The notes under the pieces were generated by a model that saw only the letters and a list, made by a program, of their open reading frames with translations, had not been told where the DNA came from and searched no databases. Source: Bradyrhizobium sp. G127 (GTDB taxonomy: Bacteria; Pseudomonadota; Alphaproteobacteria; Rhizobiales; Xanthobacteraceae). From it: 64,000 bases of DNA. This document shows positions 27,376 to 34,729 of the stretch, piece by piece (the stretch's first letter is position 1; each line of letters opens with the position of its first letter). The stretch lies in assembly GCF_021502575.1 (NCBI RefSeq), contig NZ_JAKFGN010000001.1, positions 1,240,001 through 1,304,000 of the forward strand, in the 5' to 3' direction. The position numbers and the translations under genes were made by a program.

Positions 27376-28533
27376 CTAGGCTTTTTTCCGCCGCTTGGCT
27401 GTTTCCACCGTTTTTCCACGGGTCGGCGGCACCGGCAGCAGATCCGCGCGCATCGCCTCAGCGCTGGCGACCGTGTGGTTATAGCGATCGGCGGACTCCG
27501 CATTTTTCCAGCGCTTCGTTCGCACCAGGCCATAGGTATCGAGACCGCCGTAGCGTGTCATCCAGCTGCCATAGGTGTGACAAAACAGATGGAAGCCACC
27601 CTGGCGCGGCGGGAAAGAGAGGCCGGCCTTTGCAAAGGCCTGCTTGAGCAACTTGCGAAGATGGCCGCCGACGCTGAAGCGGAAGATCTTCGCATCGGGC
27701 GAGCGATCTAAGAACGGCACGCCCGCATCAGCGCGGGAACGTCCCGCAGCACCGTTTGCCAATCGCACGCCGGCGGCCTTGCGCGGCCGCCTGATGCGCG
27801 GCGGCTGATCACGGAAGGCCTGCACCACGATCGGCGGCAGATGCACCGGCGACGGCTCTCCGTTCTTTGTGTCGGGCAGGTAAAGAAGCGCGTTGTCTAG
27901 TTTCAGATGGCGCAGCTTCGCGTCGATGATCTCGCTCAGGCGGCGGCCGGTGTAGCAATAGACAAGGCAGAGCAGGCCGAACTCGGCATCGATTTCATAG
28001 GCCGCTTTCAGGGCCTCAAAAGCCTGCTCCGGCTCGAGCCACGTCGTTGCCTTGTTGCCGCGCCACCCCTTCGGCCGCTTGATCTGCATCTCGACGCCGG
28101 CGCGCTTCAACACTGCTGAAACCGGGGTATAGAACTGGCGGTTGCGCGTGGCGGCCGAGGCGGCCGGATAGAGCGCGGCCGCGGCGTTGTCGATCGCGAG
28201 CTGGTCGATGTCCGTCAGCTTGCGGTCCCGCAGCGCGTGCGGCCCGGTCTGCTCGATGATGGGGCTGATGAACTTCGGATCGCCATCGGCCTTGAGATAG
28301 GCGAGCGCGGCGTGCGCGAATGTCGGCTCTGAGGTTACGACCTGCGCGCGCGTCTTTCCGTCGCTATACTCACCACGTTCGATTTCTTCTTTCCATCCTT
28401 TGAGGATGGTGGCCGCAATCCGTTTTTCAGGAGTGCCCGTAGTTCGCTCAACGTGGATTCCGAGGTAGGTTCCTCGGACTTGCCAGTTCGGCGATTTGCC
28501 CGGGCGGGGCGGGACGAGCTTGAGCCGCGGCAC
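27376..28533 (-). CDS. int: Tyrosine-type site-specific integrase
   Basis: This 385-residue integrase catalyses insertion and excision of the element at tRNA-Val; it lies 22 bases inside attL, the usual place. The N-terminal arm-binding part is followed by a SAM-like core-binding domain (about 70-150) and the catalytic domain (165-360). Catalytic residues seen: Arg197 (YTGRRLSE), Lys223, His315, His319 and the tyrosine nucleophile Tyr351. The HxxR box reads HLFCH, so the second arginine position is Cys318; the same Cys may be normal in this alphaproteobacterial subgroup. The first 199 bases overlap the excisionase-like gene in another frame. Confidence 0.92.
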   Translation of the reverse strand: MPRLKLVPPRPGKSPNWQVRGTYLGIHVERTTGTPEKRIAATILKGWKEEIERGEYSDGKTRAQVVTSEPTFAHAALAYLKADGDPKFISPIIEQTGPHALRDRKLTDIDQLAIDNAAAALYPAASAATRNRQFYTPVSAVLKRAGVEMQIKRPKGWRGNKATTWLEPEQAFEALKAAYEIDAEFGLLCLVYCYTGRRLSEIIDAKLRHLKLDNALLYLPDTKNGEPSPVHLPPIVVQAFRDQPPRIRRPRKAAGVRLANGAAGRSRADAGVPFLDRSPDAKIFRFSVGGHLRKLLKQAFAKAGLSFPPRQGGFHLFCHTYGSWMTRYGGLDTYGLVRTKRWKNAESADRYNHTVASAEAMRADLLPVPPTRGKTVETAKRRKKA

Positions 28534-28721
28534 TGTTCCTCCTCCCTGCAGGCCTCGCGGATGCGGGCGAGATCAGTATCGTCGAACGTTTTGGTCCGGC
28601 CAAGGGGGGCATAGAAGGGTTTTCCGAGTTTGTCCCTCGGATGACCGGCAAGCCAGTCCTGGAGCCATCGACGGCTTTTCCGCAGTTCTTTCGCTGCCTC
28701 ATCGATGGTCCGGAATGTCAT
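28335..28721 (-). CDS. Excisionase-like HTH protein
   Basis: This 128-residue protein has an N-terminal winged-helix/MerR-like excisionase fold (TIDEAAKELRKSRRWLQDWL, then a beta hairpin with FDDTDLARIREAC) typical of AlpA/Xis directionality factors, and a basic, disordered C-terminal tail. It starts at an ATG overlapping the stop of the upstream gene (ATGA), and its last third overlaps the integrase start by 199 bases in a different frame. Position next to int and the HTH support a role in excision control. The tail encoded in the overlap could be shorter in reality. Confidence 0.7.
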   Translation of the reverse strand: MTFRTIDEAAKELRKSRRWLQDWLAGHPRDKLGKPFYAPLGRTKTFDDTDLARIREACREEEQCRGSSSSRPARANRRTGKSEEPTSESTLSELRALLKNGLRPPSSKDGKKKSNVVSIATERRARRS

Positions 28722-28996
28722 GGACGGGCGGCCCTTGCGGCCAGTGTGATGCGGTCACCAGTCCGGACGGCGCGGCCGTCCAGGAGCAGCTGCTCGATAA
28801 CGTTTTCGCCGATCGTTGCCATGCCAAACCGCCACCTATTGTCGGAACGGATGATCGCGCCGAACCTCAAAAACCGCAGGCACCGGCGCACAGCAGGATC
28901 GGTGGCGGTGGGCTTGTGATCGTGCGTGTCGCTGACATATTGCCGCGCGGGCGTTCGACTCGCGCGGCGCTCGATGTGATGGCGATAGGGTGCCAT
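28718..28996 (-). CDS. Hypothetical protein of the integrase operon
   Basis: This 92-residue basic protein has no membrane segment. The block AVRRCLRFLRFGAIIRSDNRWRFG followed by ENVIEQLLLDGRAVR looks like a small winged-helix or nucleic-acid-binding fold, but no family is recognised. It is coupled on both sides: its ATG overlaps the stop of the gene before (TGATG) and its stop overlaps the excisionase start (ATGA), so it is certainly in the leftward integrase operon. Confidence 0.6.
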   Translation of the reverse strand: MAPYRHHIERRASRTPARQYVSDTHDHKPTATDPAVRRCLRFLRFGAIIRSDNRWRFGMATIGENVIEQLLLDGRAVRTGDRITLAARAARP

Positions 28997-29307
28997 CACG
29001 CGCCCCCGGTCTTGGTGGCGGCGATGGCGTTCGTCGCGATATATCGGAGCGTCTTGATTGTGTGGCGCAGGCTTTCGCTGTCGTTCACATGCGAGCACGG
29101 CATGTCGCGGATTTCTTCCAGCGCCTTCACCAGATCGGCATTCGTGCCGCCGTTAAGATAGTGAACACGGCGGTCGGCATCATTTGCTGTCGGGTGGTCA
29201 CTTTCCGGCTGCCAATGTCCATCCGGATCATAAAATCCAACGGTCCAAAGACTGGCCTCAGAACGAACGTAAACCCACGATCCCGTGCTGGTCTGTGCTG
29301 CTGACAT
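28996..29307 (-). CDS. Hypothetical protein of the integrase operon
   Basis: This 103-residue soluble protein has an N-terminal beta-rich part (WVYVRSEASLWTVGFYDPDGHWQPESDH) resembling a small domain found in phage proteins of rhizobia, then a region that looks helical (NADLVKALEEIRDMPCSHVNDSES). A GAGGGA ribosome site precedes the ATG. It overlaps the next gene by one base. No function can be assigned. Confidence 0.65.
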   Translation of the reverse strand: MSAAQTSTGSWVYVRSEASLWTVGFYDPDGHWQPESDHPTANDADRRVHYLNGGTNADLVKALEEIRDMPCSHVNDSESLRHTIKTLRYIATNAIAATKTGGA

Positions 29308-29317
29308 CGCGCGTCCC

Positions 29318-29602
29318 TCAGCAGAAGCCGGCGCGGCGCTGGGCGAGCTGGCGGGCGTCGTCGCCCAGGCGCTTGATCTGCGCCGGCGTCCAGCCCTTCA
29401 CCTTCAGATCATCTTCGGTGACGCCGCCCTCGCGGTAGGCCGCCTCGCGCATGTCGTCGGCCATCTGGCCGATCGCTGTGCCGTCGGGCATCGCGGCGCG
29501 CGGCTGCACGAAGCTGGTGGCGATGTAATCGGGAATTCGGGGCTGGGGCTTGAAATAGGAGGGCACGCCGGGGAGGCGGGCGGTACGTCGGATGGTGGTC
29601 AT
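29318..29602 (-). CDS. Hypothetical first gene of the leftward operon
   Basis: This 94-residue soluble protein of unknown function is basic at the N-terminus, with a C-terminal helical block (VTEDDLKVKGWTPAQIKRLGDDARQLA) that looks like a small helix-turn-helix or SAP-like DNA-binding element. A GGGAG ribosome site precedes the ATG. It is the first gene after the leftward promoter and its operator at 29633-29676, so it is expected to be repressed in the lysogenic state. Confidence 0.65.
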   Translation of the reverse strand: MTTIRRTARLPGVPSYFKPQPRIPDYIATSFVQPRAAMPDGTAIGQMADDMREAAYREGGVTEDDLKVKGWTPAQIKRLGDDARQLAQRRAGFC

Positions 29603-29632
29603 GGAAATCTCCCGTTGAACTAACGGGATAGA

Positions 29633-29661
29633 TTCCTAGGGTGTTCCACAAATCATGTCAA
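29633..29661 (-). promoter_or_regulatory. Predicted leftward promoter PL
   Basis: On the minus strand a perfect -35 box TTGACA (29656-29661) is followed after 17 bases by TAGGAA (29633-29638), a weak -10 box, upstream of the integrase operon. The -35 box overlaps the 19-bp operator at 29658-29676. Confidence 0.6.
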
Positions 29662-29676
29662 CACGATATATGTTGA
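29658..29676. promoter_or_regulatory. Repressor operator OL
   Basis: A perfect palindrome, TCAACA-N7-TGTTGA, is located between the repressor gene and the leftward operon. It matches the two sites at 30369 and 30393 in sequence and length and covers the -35 box of PL. Confidence 0.8.
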
Positions 29677-29680
29677 TATT

Positions 29681-30346
29681 CTACTTGCGCAGTTTCTTCT
29701 GGATCAGACGCTTCCGCCCGTTTGCATCGAGCTTCCGCCATTGTCCTCGCCGGACAACCGAATGAATCTCGGCAACGCTGTTGATCTTCACGTTACGAAT
29801 GACGGGGGCGTTGTGGCTTTCAAGGTCAAAATACCCCGCGCGTGAACCTTCGACGACGCGCTTGAGGTAACGATCGCCGTCCTCAGTCGTCACCATCGAT
29901 TCGAAATTCAATACGTCCTCGATCCGTATATGTCGCTTTCGAACGATGATCACATCGCCGTCGTCATAGCGCGGGAACATCGAGTCCCCCGAGATCTGGT
30001 AAGCTGCCGCATCATCAGGAAGCGGGAACGGCACCTCAATCTCATAGAGACCTTCGTGTCCGACATCCTCCACGCTCGTCGAGATTACTCCGCCGGCGCT
30101 CACCAAGCCTTCGACCTTAACGGCGTTTTTCCGCGCTGATTCTCCCTCGCCGGTGAGAAGCCATCCTGCTGAGACCTTGAAGGCCTCACCATAGAGTTCG
30201 GCTTTTTCCGGTGGAAAACCGTTCTGGCCGTTTTCGTGTGCGGCATAGGTCGATGGGGGCCACTTGTGTTTCTTGGCGGCCGCCATTGCCGATGAAAAAC
30301 CCGCTTTTTTGCGCGCTTCGCGTAGTCGTTTGCCCATCTCATCCAT
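29681..30346 (-). CDS. Phage-type repressor with S24 self-cleavage domain
   Basis: This is the 221-residue master repressor. The N-terminal HTH (about residues 5-66) is of the lambda-repressor/XRE type; the C-terminal half is a LexA-like S24 peptidase. The cleavage pair Ala84-Gly85 (LVSAGGV), the Ser122 nucleophile (SGDSMFP) and Lys162 (DRYLKR) are all in place, so RecA-stimulated autocleavage after DNA damage is expected. The frame runs back to 30526, but the ATG at 30346 begins the HTH and clears the operators. It is flanked on both sides by matching 19-bp operators. Confidence 0.92.
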   Translation of the reverse strand: MDEMGKRLREARKKAGFSSAMAAAKKHKWPPSTYAAHENGQNGFPPEKAELYGEAFKVSAGWLLTGEGESARKNAVKVEGLVSAGGVISTSVEDVGHEGLYEIEVPFPLPDDAAAYQISGDSMFPRYDDGDVIIVRKRHIRIEDVLNFESMVTTEDGDRYLKRVVEGSRAGYFDLESHNAPVIRNVKINSVAEIHSVVRRGQWRKLDANGRKRLIQKKLRK

Positions 30347-30368
30347 GGCCTGACTATCACAAAACGTG

Positions 30369-30387
30369 TCAACACTAATCATGTTGG
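30369..30387. promoter_or_regulatory. Repressor operator OR1
   Basis: TCAACA-N7-TGTTGG: 11 of 12 half-site bases agree with the perfect site at 29658-29676. It lies in the divergent gap between repressor and Cro-like gene; its centre is 24 bases from that of OR2. Confidence 0.75.
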
Positions 30388-30392
30388 TCAAA

Positions 30393-30411
30393 TCAACACG
30401 AATCATGTAGA
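30393..30411. promoter_or_regulatory. Repressor operator OR2
   Basis: TCAACA-N7-TGTAGA, one mismatch to the perfect palindrome; the spacer CGAATCA is nearly the same as in OR1. It ends at the first base of an ATG at 30411, which argues for the ATG at 30420 as the Cro-like start. Confidence 0.7.
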
Positions 30412-30419
30412 TGCAGGTC

Positions 30420-30704
30420 ATGAATGATTCGAATCGCCAACGCACTGTCGATGACATCTTCAACGCCCTGGGCGGTCCGGCAGCCTTTGCGCGCGGCGTA
30501 ACCGAGCATGGGCGGCCGGCGGTCAAGGTGAGCCCATCCGGCGCTGGGGAGATGAAGCGCCGTCAGTCGATCCCTGTCGACTATTGGATAGCGCTCGTCG
30601 AATTCGCTCGCAGCCGCAATGTGACGTGGCTGACCTACGAAGCGCTCACGTTCATTCACGCCAAAAAGACCCAACCGAACCTCCTCAAAATTGGAGAACT
30701 CTGA
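30420..30704 (+). CDS. Cro-like small regulator
   Basis: This 94-residue protein is the first rightward gene, opposite the repressor. The segment VDDIFNALGGPAAFARG...GEMKRRQSIPVDYW is typical of short helix-turn-helix regulators seen beside repressors in alphaproteobacterial prophages (annotated there as carph-isopro domain proteins). The position equals lambda cro. The ATG at 30420 is preferred because OR2 runs into the alternative ATG at 30411. Its stop overlaps the next start (TGATG). Confidence 0.7.
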   Translation: MNDSNRQRTVDDIFNALGGPAAFARGVTEHGRPAVKVSPSGAGEMKRRQSIPVDYWIALVEFARSRNVTWLTYEALTFIHAKKTQPNLLKIGEL

Positions 30705-31105
30705 TGGCCGGACCTGTACGCGCGGGGCTCAAAAAGAGGAAATCCGGCCATTCCCGGATCAGGAATCAAAATACCCAGATCCGGAATCAGATTTCTCCGG
30801 TCATGCAGAAAGTGCGGGGCTTGCTGCCGCAACAGAAAGCCGCACAGCACTTGGCTTTGTTGACCGATTGGCCGCTTTCCACCTGCCAGAAACTGCTCTG
30901 TGGAGAGCGTCGCGAAAATGCCGAGCAGCTGACCGTCTTGCTGCGGTCGGATTTCGGGCGCGACATCCTGTTCGTGCTGATGGGCGAGGCCCGGCCGGAC
31001 TGGTTCAGCAAGTACAGCAAGCAGCTCGACGTCATCGATGCGAACCGGGCGCTCAAGGAAGTCGAAGCCAAGGTAGAAACCCTTCGCGCGGAGGTGTTCC
31101 AATGA
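30704..31105 (+). CDS. Putative early regulatory DNA-binding protein
   Basis: This 133-residue protein has a basic N-terminal tail (about 1-30), a helical HTH-like region (QQKAAQHLALLTDWPLSTCQKLL...ENAEQLTVLLRSD) and a predicted short coiled coil at the C-terminus (ALKEVEAKVETLRAEV). It is translationally coupled to the Cro-like gene and to the next small membrane protein gene. It is in the place of an early activator or antiterminator, but function is not shown by sequence. Confidence 0.6.
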   Translation: MAGPVRAGLKKRKSGHSRIRNQNTQIRNQISPVMQKVRGLLPQQKAAQHLALLTDWPLSTCQKLLCGERRENAEQLTVLLRSDFGRDILFVLMGEARPDWFSKYSKQLDVIDANRALKEVEAKVETLRAEVFQ

Positions 31106-31338
31106 TGGATCATCTCGCGCAGTTCCTCGCCGGCCAGGACGCGAAGTCCGTCGCCGTTTTCCTTCTCGCGATGGCGTGCCTTGCGATCGTCGTTGCGTTC
31201 GCCGGCCTGATCTATTTCGCCGACCGCGATCGCGTGCGCATCGATCCCTGCGAACACGACTTCTCAAACCTGCCGGGCTTCTCGCGCGATCAGCTCGAGC
31301 AGATCGCGCGGATGATCGTCTGCAATCTGACGAAGTGA
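31102..31338 (+). CDS. Small single-span membrane protein
   Basis: This 78-residue protein has one strong membrane helix (about residues 17-40, VAVFLLAMACLAIVVAFAG) and a short cytoplasmic or periplasmic tail (FSRDQLEQIARMIVCNL). It is coupled by ATGA overlap to the gene before. It sits where a complete phage would begin its terminase and head genes; instead the tail module starts 7 bases later. Function unknown; an anti-holin or superinfection role would be speculation. Confidence 0.6.
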   Translation: MMDHLAQFLAGQDAKSVAVFLLAMACLAIVVAFAGLIYFADRDRVRIDPCEHDFSNLPGFSRDQLEQIARMIVCNLTK

Positions 31339-31344
31339 GGTCGC

Positions 31345-31779
31345 ATGCATGTTCGTGCCCAAATCAGGCAGAATGTCGTCGATGCGTTGTCCGGACTTCC
31401 GACCACATCGGATCAGGTTTTCCCGGGCCGCACGCGACCGCTGGCTGCGAACCACCCGCCAACGCTCCTCGTCTATGTCACCGACGAACGGTCGGATTCC
31501 GACGCCATGGGCGGCGTCCTCGGGCGCGAATTGACGCTCGCGGTTGAGGGCCGCGTGACCTCCGGTGACGTGCCGGACGACACCCTCGACCAGATCGCGC
31601 TTGAAGTCGAACCGGCGATGATCGCGCGGCCATTGCTGGGCGGCATGGTCAATGAGGTGACGCTGACATCGACCTTGATCAACACCCAGGCGCCAGGCGA
31701 CGCACACGCCGGCGAGATCATCATGAAGTTTCGCGTCGCGTACCGGACCACAGAAAGCGCGCCGGATACGGCGATTTAA
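31345..31779 (+). CDS. Tail terminator / completion protein (gpU-like)
   Basis: This 144-residue protein precedes the tube gene, exactly where lambda-type phages encode the tail terminator that caps the tube at its head-proximal end. The fold pattern (alpha-beta with MHVRAQIRQNVVDALSGL at the start and EIIMKFRVAYRT at the end) fits minor tail protein U-like families. In a tail-only particle this cap would define tube length together with the tape measure. Assignment rests on position and general pattern. Confidence 0.7.
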   Translation: MHVRAQIRQNVVDALSGLPTTSDQVFPGRTRPLAANHPPTLLVYVTDERSDSDAMGGVLGRELTLAVEGRVTSGDVPDDTLDQIALEVEPAMIARPLLGGMVNEVTLTSTLINTQAPGDAHAGEIIMKFRVAYRTTESAPDTAI

Positions 31780-31797
31780 CCCCAGCAGGAGAGAACG

Positions 31798-32199
31798 ATG
31801 GGCACCTATCACGGCAAAGACGGCGTTGTGAAAATTGGCGCGAACGCAGTGACCGAAGTGAAGCAGTTTTCGGTGAAAACGAGCGCAAAGACCGCTGACG
31901 ACACGGCGATGGGCGATGAATGGGAAACGCATATTCCGAACAAGACCGTCAAGAACTGGTCGGGGTCGCTGACCTGCAATCATAACCCGCTCGATGCGAC
32001 TGGCCAGAAGCTGCTGGTCGCGGGCGCGTCCATCGATCTCAAATTGTATCCGATCGGCACTACCGATGGGCTGCAGGAACTGACCGGGACCGCCACGATC
32101 ACCGACGTCAGTGTTGATCCAAGCAAGGATGGCACCGTGCCGGTCAGCTTTTCGTTCACTGGCAACGGCGCTTTGGCCGACGCCGTCATCGCGGGTTGA
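31798..32199 (+). CDS. Major tail tube protein
   Basis: This 133-residue protein has the all-beta pattern of siphovirus tube subunits (KDGVVKIGANAVTEVKQFSVKT..., conserved WETHIPNKTVKNWSGSLTC...and closing VPVSFSFTGNGAL). Tube subunits stack as hexamers around the tape measure. A strong AGGAGAG ribosome site precedes the ATG, as expected for the most abundant tail protein. It is followed by the chaperone genes. Confidence 0.85.
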   Translation: MGTYHGKDGVVKIGANAVTEVKQFSVKTSAKTADDTAMGDEWETHIPNKTVKNWSGSLTCNHNPLDATGQKLLVAGASIDLKLYPIGTTDGLQELTGTATITDVSVDPSKDGTVPVSFSFTGNGALADAVIAG

Positions 32200-32211
32200 T
32201 CGGAGGCTACG

Positions 32212-32544
32212 ATGACAATGCCGAACAAGTATCTGCAAGCGGCCAAGGACCATTACAAAGCTCTTGGCACCCCGCATATCGACATTCCGGAATGGACTGT
32301 CGACGGAAAGCCGCTCCGCATCTTCTGGAAGCCGATCACCTGCATCGAGCAGGACGAGATCCGCGCGGGAGACAACACCGATCTTGAAATTTTTATCAAG
32401 AAGGCGATGACCGAGTCCGGCGACAGGATGTTTACGCTGGAAGACAAAATGCATCTGAAGGCGCTCGTTGCGCCGCAGATCATCACTCGTGTCGCCGTCA
32501 AGATGATGCTGCTGCCCTCGATCGAGGACGCGGTAAAAAACTAA
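32212..32544 (+). CDS. Tail assembly chaperone, short form (gpG-like)
   Basis: This 110-residue protein lies between the tube and tape measure genes, the universal place of the tail chaperone pair in long-tailed phages. It is a mixed helical protein (YLQAAKDHYKALG at the start, IEDAVKN at the end). Its final sense codons are GTA AAA AAC followed by TAA, forming the A AAA AAC slippery heptamer used for the long form. A GGAGG ribosome site precedes the ATG. Confidence 0.85.
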   Translation: MTMPNKYLQAAKDHYKALGTPHIDIPEWTVDGKPLRIFWKPITCIEQDEIRAGDNTDLEIFIKKAMTESGDRMFTLEDKMHLKALVAPQIITRVAVKMMLLPSIEDAVKN

Positions 32545-32693
32545 CCGACGATCCCGGCGAGATGGTTCTGTTCTCGCTCGCGGATCGGTTCGGAATGACG
32601 GTTGCCGATCTGAAAGAACGGCTCACTGTCGAAGAGTATACCAAGTGGTGTGCGTATTTTCGCATCCGCAAGCAGCAGATGGATGACGCCTGA
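32212..32693 (+). CDS. Tail assembly chaperone, long form (gpGT-like, -1 frameshift)
   Basis: The predicted frameshift product is about 160 residues. At the heptamer A AAA AAC (32535-32541) a -1 slip moves ribosomes into a frame that stays open from CTA at 32541 to TGA at 32691-32693, adding about 50 residues (from LTDDPGEMVLFSLADRFGMT to the end QQMDDA). The extension has the look of the lambda gpT part, which recruits tube protein to the tape measure. The new stop overlaps the tape measure start (TGATG). There is no independent ribosome site for the extension. Confidence 0.8.
32535..32541 (+). promoter_or_regulatory. -1 ribosomal frameshift slippery site
   Basis: The canonical X XXY YYZ heptamer A AAA AAC lies in the correct phase (zero-frame codons AAA AAC), directly before the zero-frame stop TAA. 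A possible weak hairpin (GGCGAG / CTCGCT, 32556-32578) begins 14 bases downstream. Confidence 0.85.
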
Positions 32694-34726
32694 TGGCAAC
32701 ATCGGAACAAGCGCAAGTTCTACCGGTCGTGCTGACCGGACAGGATTCGACGACCGCTGCATGGGCGTCGTTCCGCAGGAATGCGTCCGACACCAAAGCG
32801 GCCGTCGATCTGCTGAAGAAGTCCCTCGAAGGGCTTGGCAGCGGCAACACGATGGGCGGACTGTCGAATATCGGCAGCGCGGCGCGGATGCTCGCGAACC
32901 CTTATGTCGCTGTCGCCGCAGCAGTCGTCGCCGCAGGCGTTGCGGCTGGCGTGACGCATGACAAGTTATCGAAGATCGGTGATGCGGCCGATGATATCGG
33001 CGTGAGCGCTAGAGCGATTGACGGTCTCGACATTTCTCTGAAGAAGGCCGGCGGCTCTGGCGTATCGGCGATTGCGGTTCTAAAGACTCTGCAGACCCAG
33101 CTCGACAAAACCGGGCGTGACGGCGGCTATCTTGAAGACCTGTTCAAGCTGAACGGCAATGCGCTGACCAACTCCGGTAAGACCAAGTCCGTCGAGGACG
33201 CCTATAAGTCCATTGCTGGCTTTATCCAGAACGCTCGAAATGAGACCGAGCGGCTGGAAATTGCGACGAACGCGTTTGGCGCCGAAGCCGCCCCCGCAAT
33301 GGTCAAGGCGATCATGGGTGGCGCGACCGCGCTCGATCTGCTGGCTCAGAAATCAGACGCCGCGCTCGATCCTGCGATTAAGCAGGCGCAGGAAATGGAC
33401 CGGCTCTGGAAGGAGATCGCGAAGTCGGGCGACGGCCTGGGCGTTGCGATTCGGAATGCGGCGCTGCCGGCGATGCAATCGCTGTATGACAAGGCGCTCG
33501 AATGGGCGGAAATTTTCGGATCGAAGGGAGCGTCGGAAACACGGTTCCTGATGGGCAATCAGAACGCCCAGCGCACCATGACCAACCAGAACGAGATCGA
33601 CCGCTTTTATAATTCGGTCGGCTTTGGTGCGACGAAGACGCCGAACAACCGGAAAAAGGAAACCGAGTCTCGCAACGACTATGACCGCGCGTTGAATTCC
33701 ATCGGAAAGCATATTTCGCTGATGGAGGCCGATGCGGCGGCGATCGGCAAGACGGCGGGTCAGCACGAGGAACTGCGCGTCAAGGCGCAATTGACCGACG
33801 CAGCGTTGCGCGCAGGGCTCGCAATTACCGGCGAAAGGGCAAAGAAGTTCGATGAACTCGGTGCTCGCGCCAAGGCGGCGGCAGATAATCTGGCCTTCCT
33901 CAAGCTGCAGAATGACCTGCTGTTTGAGAACGAGCAGCTTGGACGCTCTGCGCTCGAACAAACCGTATCGTCGCGGCTGCGAGGCGCAGGCATCGATCCG
34001 AAATCCGCTGCCGGCGAAATGCTGGCGCAGCAGATCCGGCTTAATGAAGTCATCAAGGAAACACAGGACATCAGCAAGGATGCGCTGAAAGGCTTCATTT
34101 CTGACCTTCGCAACGGTGTAACGGCCGGCCAGGCCTTCGCCAACATGCTCGATAAGATTTCGCAGCGCCTGATGGATAAGGCGCTCGATACCGCGCTGAA
34201 CGCGCTGATCGGAAAGGGCATCTCCGGCCTGGGCGGGATTTTTGGTCTCGGCACGTCGGCGGGCACGCTGACTGGTCAGGATGCCGCGCTCAATTCGTCG
34301 CTGTTCCCCGGATTCGGGACGGGGCATTCCGGGGCCGTAATCGGAAAGTCGGTGACGGGCTATAAGAGCATTCATCCTGCCTATTTTGACAACGCACCGC
34401 GGTTGCACGGCGGCGGCCGACTGAGCGCGCTTGACAGGCTGGCGCCTCGCGAGGTCCCGTTCATCGGCCTTGAAGGCGAAGAGGTTGGCTTTCCAGATCA
34501 GCTCAGGTCGAAGTACGGAAGTTCCAGTCCGAGCGTCATCGTCAACGTGGCCGTCGACAATCAGTCGTCGTCGCCGGTATCGGTACAGCAGCAGAAGAAT
34601 GCGTCGGGCGGTGTCGACCTCAAGGTGTTGGTCGGACAGGCTGTCAACAGCGGCATTGCCAATGGCGATTTCGACAAGACGATGCGGTCGCGATATGGCG
34701 CGGCCCCGGTCGGCCAGCGGAGATAA
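32693..34726 (+). CDS. Tail tape measure protein
   Basis: This 677-residue tape measure of a siphovirus-type tail has an N-terminal helical part, a hydrophobic segment (about residues 65-90), long helical regions typical of tape measures (GDAADDIGVSARAIDGLDISLKKAGGSG, then NARNETERLEIATNAFG), and a C-terminal Gly-rich and globular part. At about 0.15 nm per residue the tail would be near 100 nm, similar to F-type pyocins and short siphophage tails. The start overlaps the chaperone long-form stop. It is the largest tail-shaft gene and anchors the identification of the module. Confidence 0.9.
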   Translation: MATSEQAQVLPVVLTGQDSTTAAWASFRRNASDTKAAVDLLKKSLEGLGSGNTMGGLSNIGSAARMLANPYVAVAAAVVAAGVAAGVTHDKLSKIGDAADDIGVSARAIDGLDISLKKAGGSGVSAIAVLKTLQTQLDKTGRDGGYLEDLFKLNGNALTNSGKTKSVEDAYKSIAGFIQNARNETERLEIATNAFGAEAAPAMVKAIMGGATALDLLAQKSDAALDPAIKQAQEMDRLWKEIAKSGDGLGVAIRNAALPAMQSLYDKALEWAEIFGSKGASETRFLMGNQNAQRTMTNQNEIDRFYNSVGFGATKTPNNRKKETESRNDYDRALNSIGKHISLMEADAAAIGKTAGQHEELRVKAQLTDAALRAGLAITGERAKKFDELGARAKAAADNLAFLKLQNDLLFENEQLGRSALEQTVSSRLRGAGIDPKSAAGEMLAQQIRLNEVIKETQDISKDALKGFISDLRNGVTAGQAFANMLDKISQRLMDKALDTALNALIGKGISGLGGIFGLGTSAGTLTGQDAALNSSLFPGFGTGHSGAVIGKSVTGYKSIHPAYFDNAPRLHGGGRLSALDRLAPREVPFIGLEGEEVGFPDQLRSKYGSSSPSVIVNVAVDNQSSSPVSVQQQKNASGGVDLKVLVGQAVNSGIANGDFDKTMRSRYGAAPVGQRR

Positions 34727-34729
34727 TGC

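Noticed and set aside
31102-31338. Small terminase or head gene before the tail module
   Set aside because: The 78-residue product is a single-span membrane protein without HTH or ATPase motifs, so it does not supply the missing packaging function.
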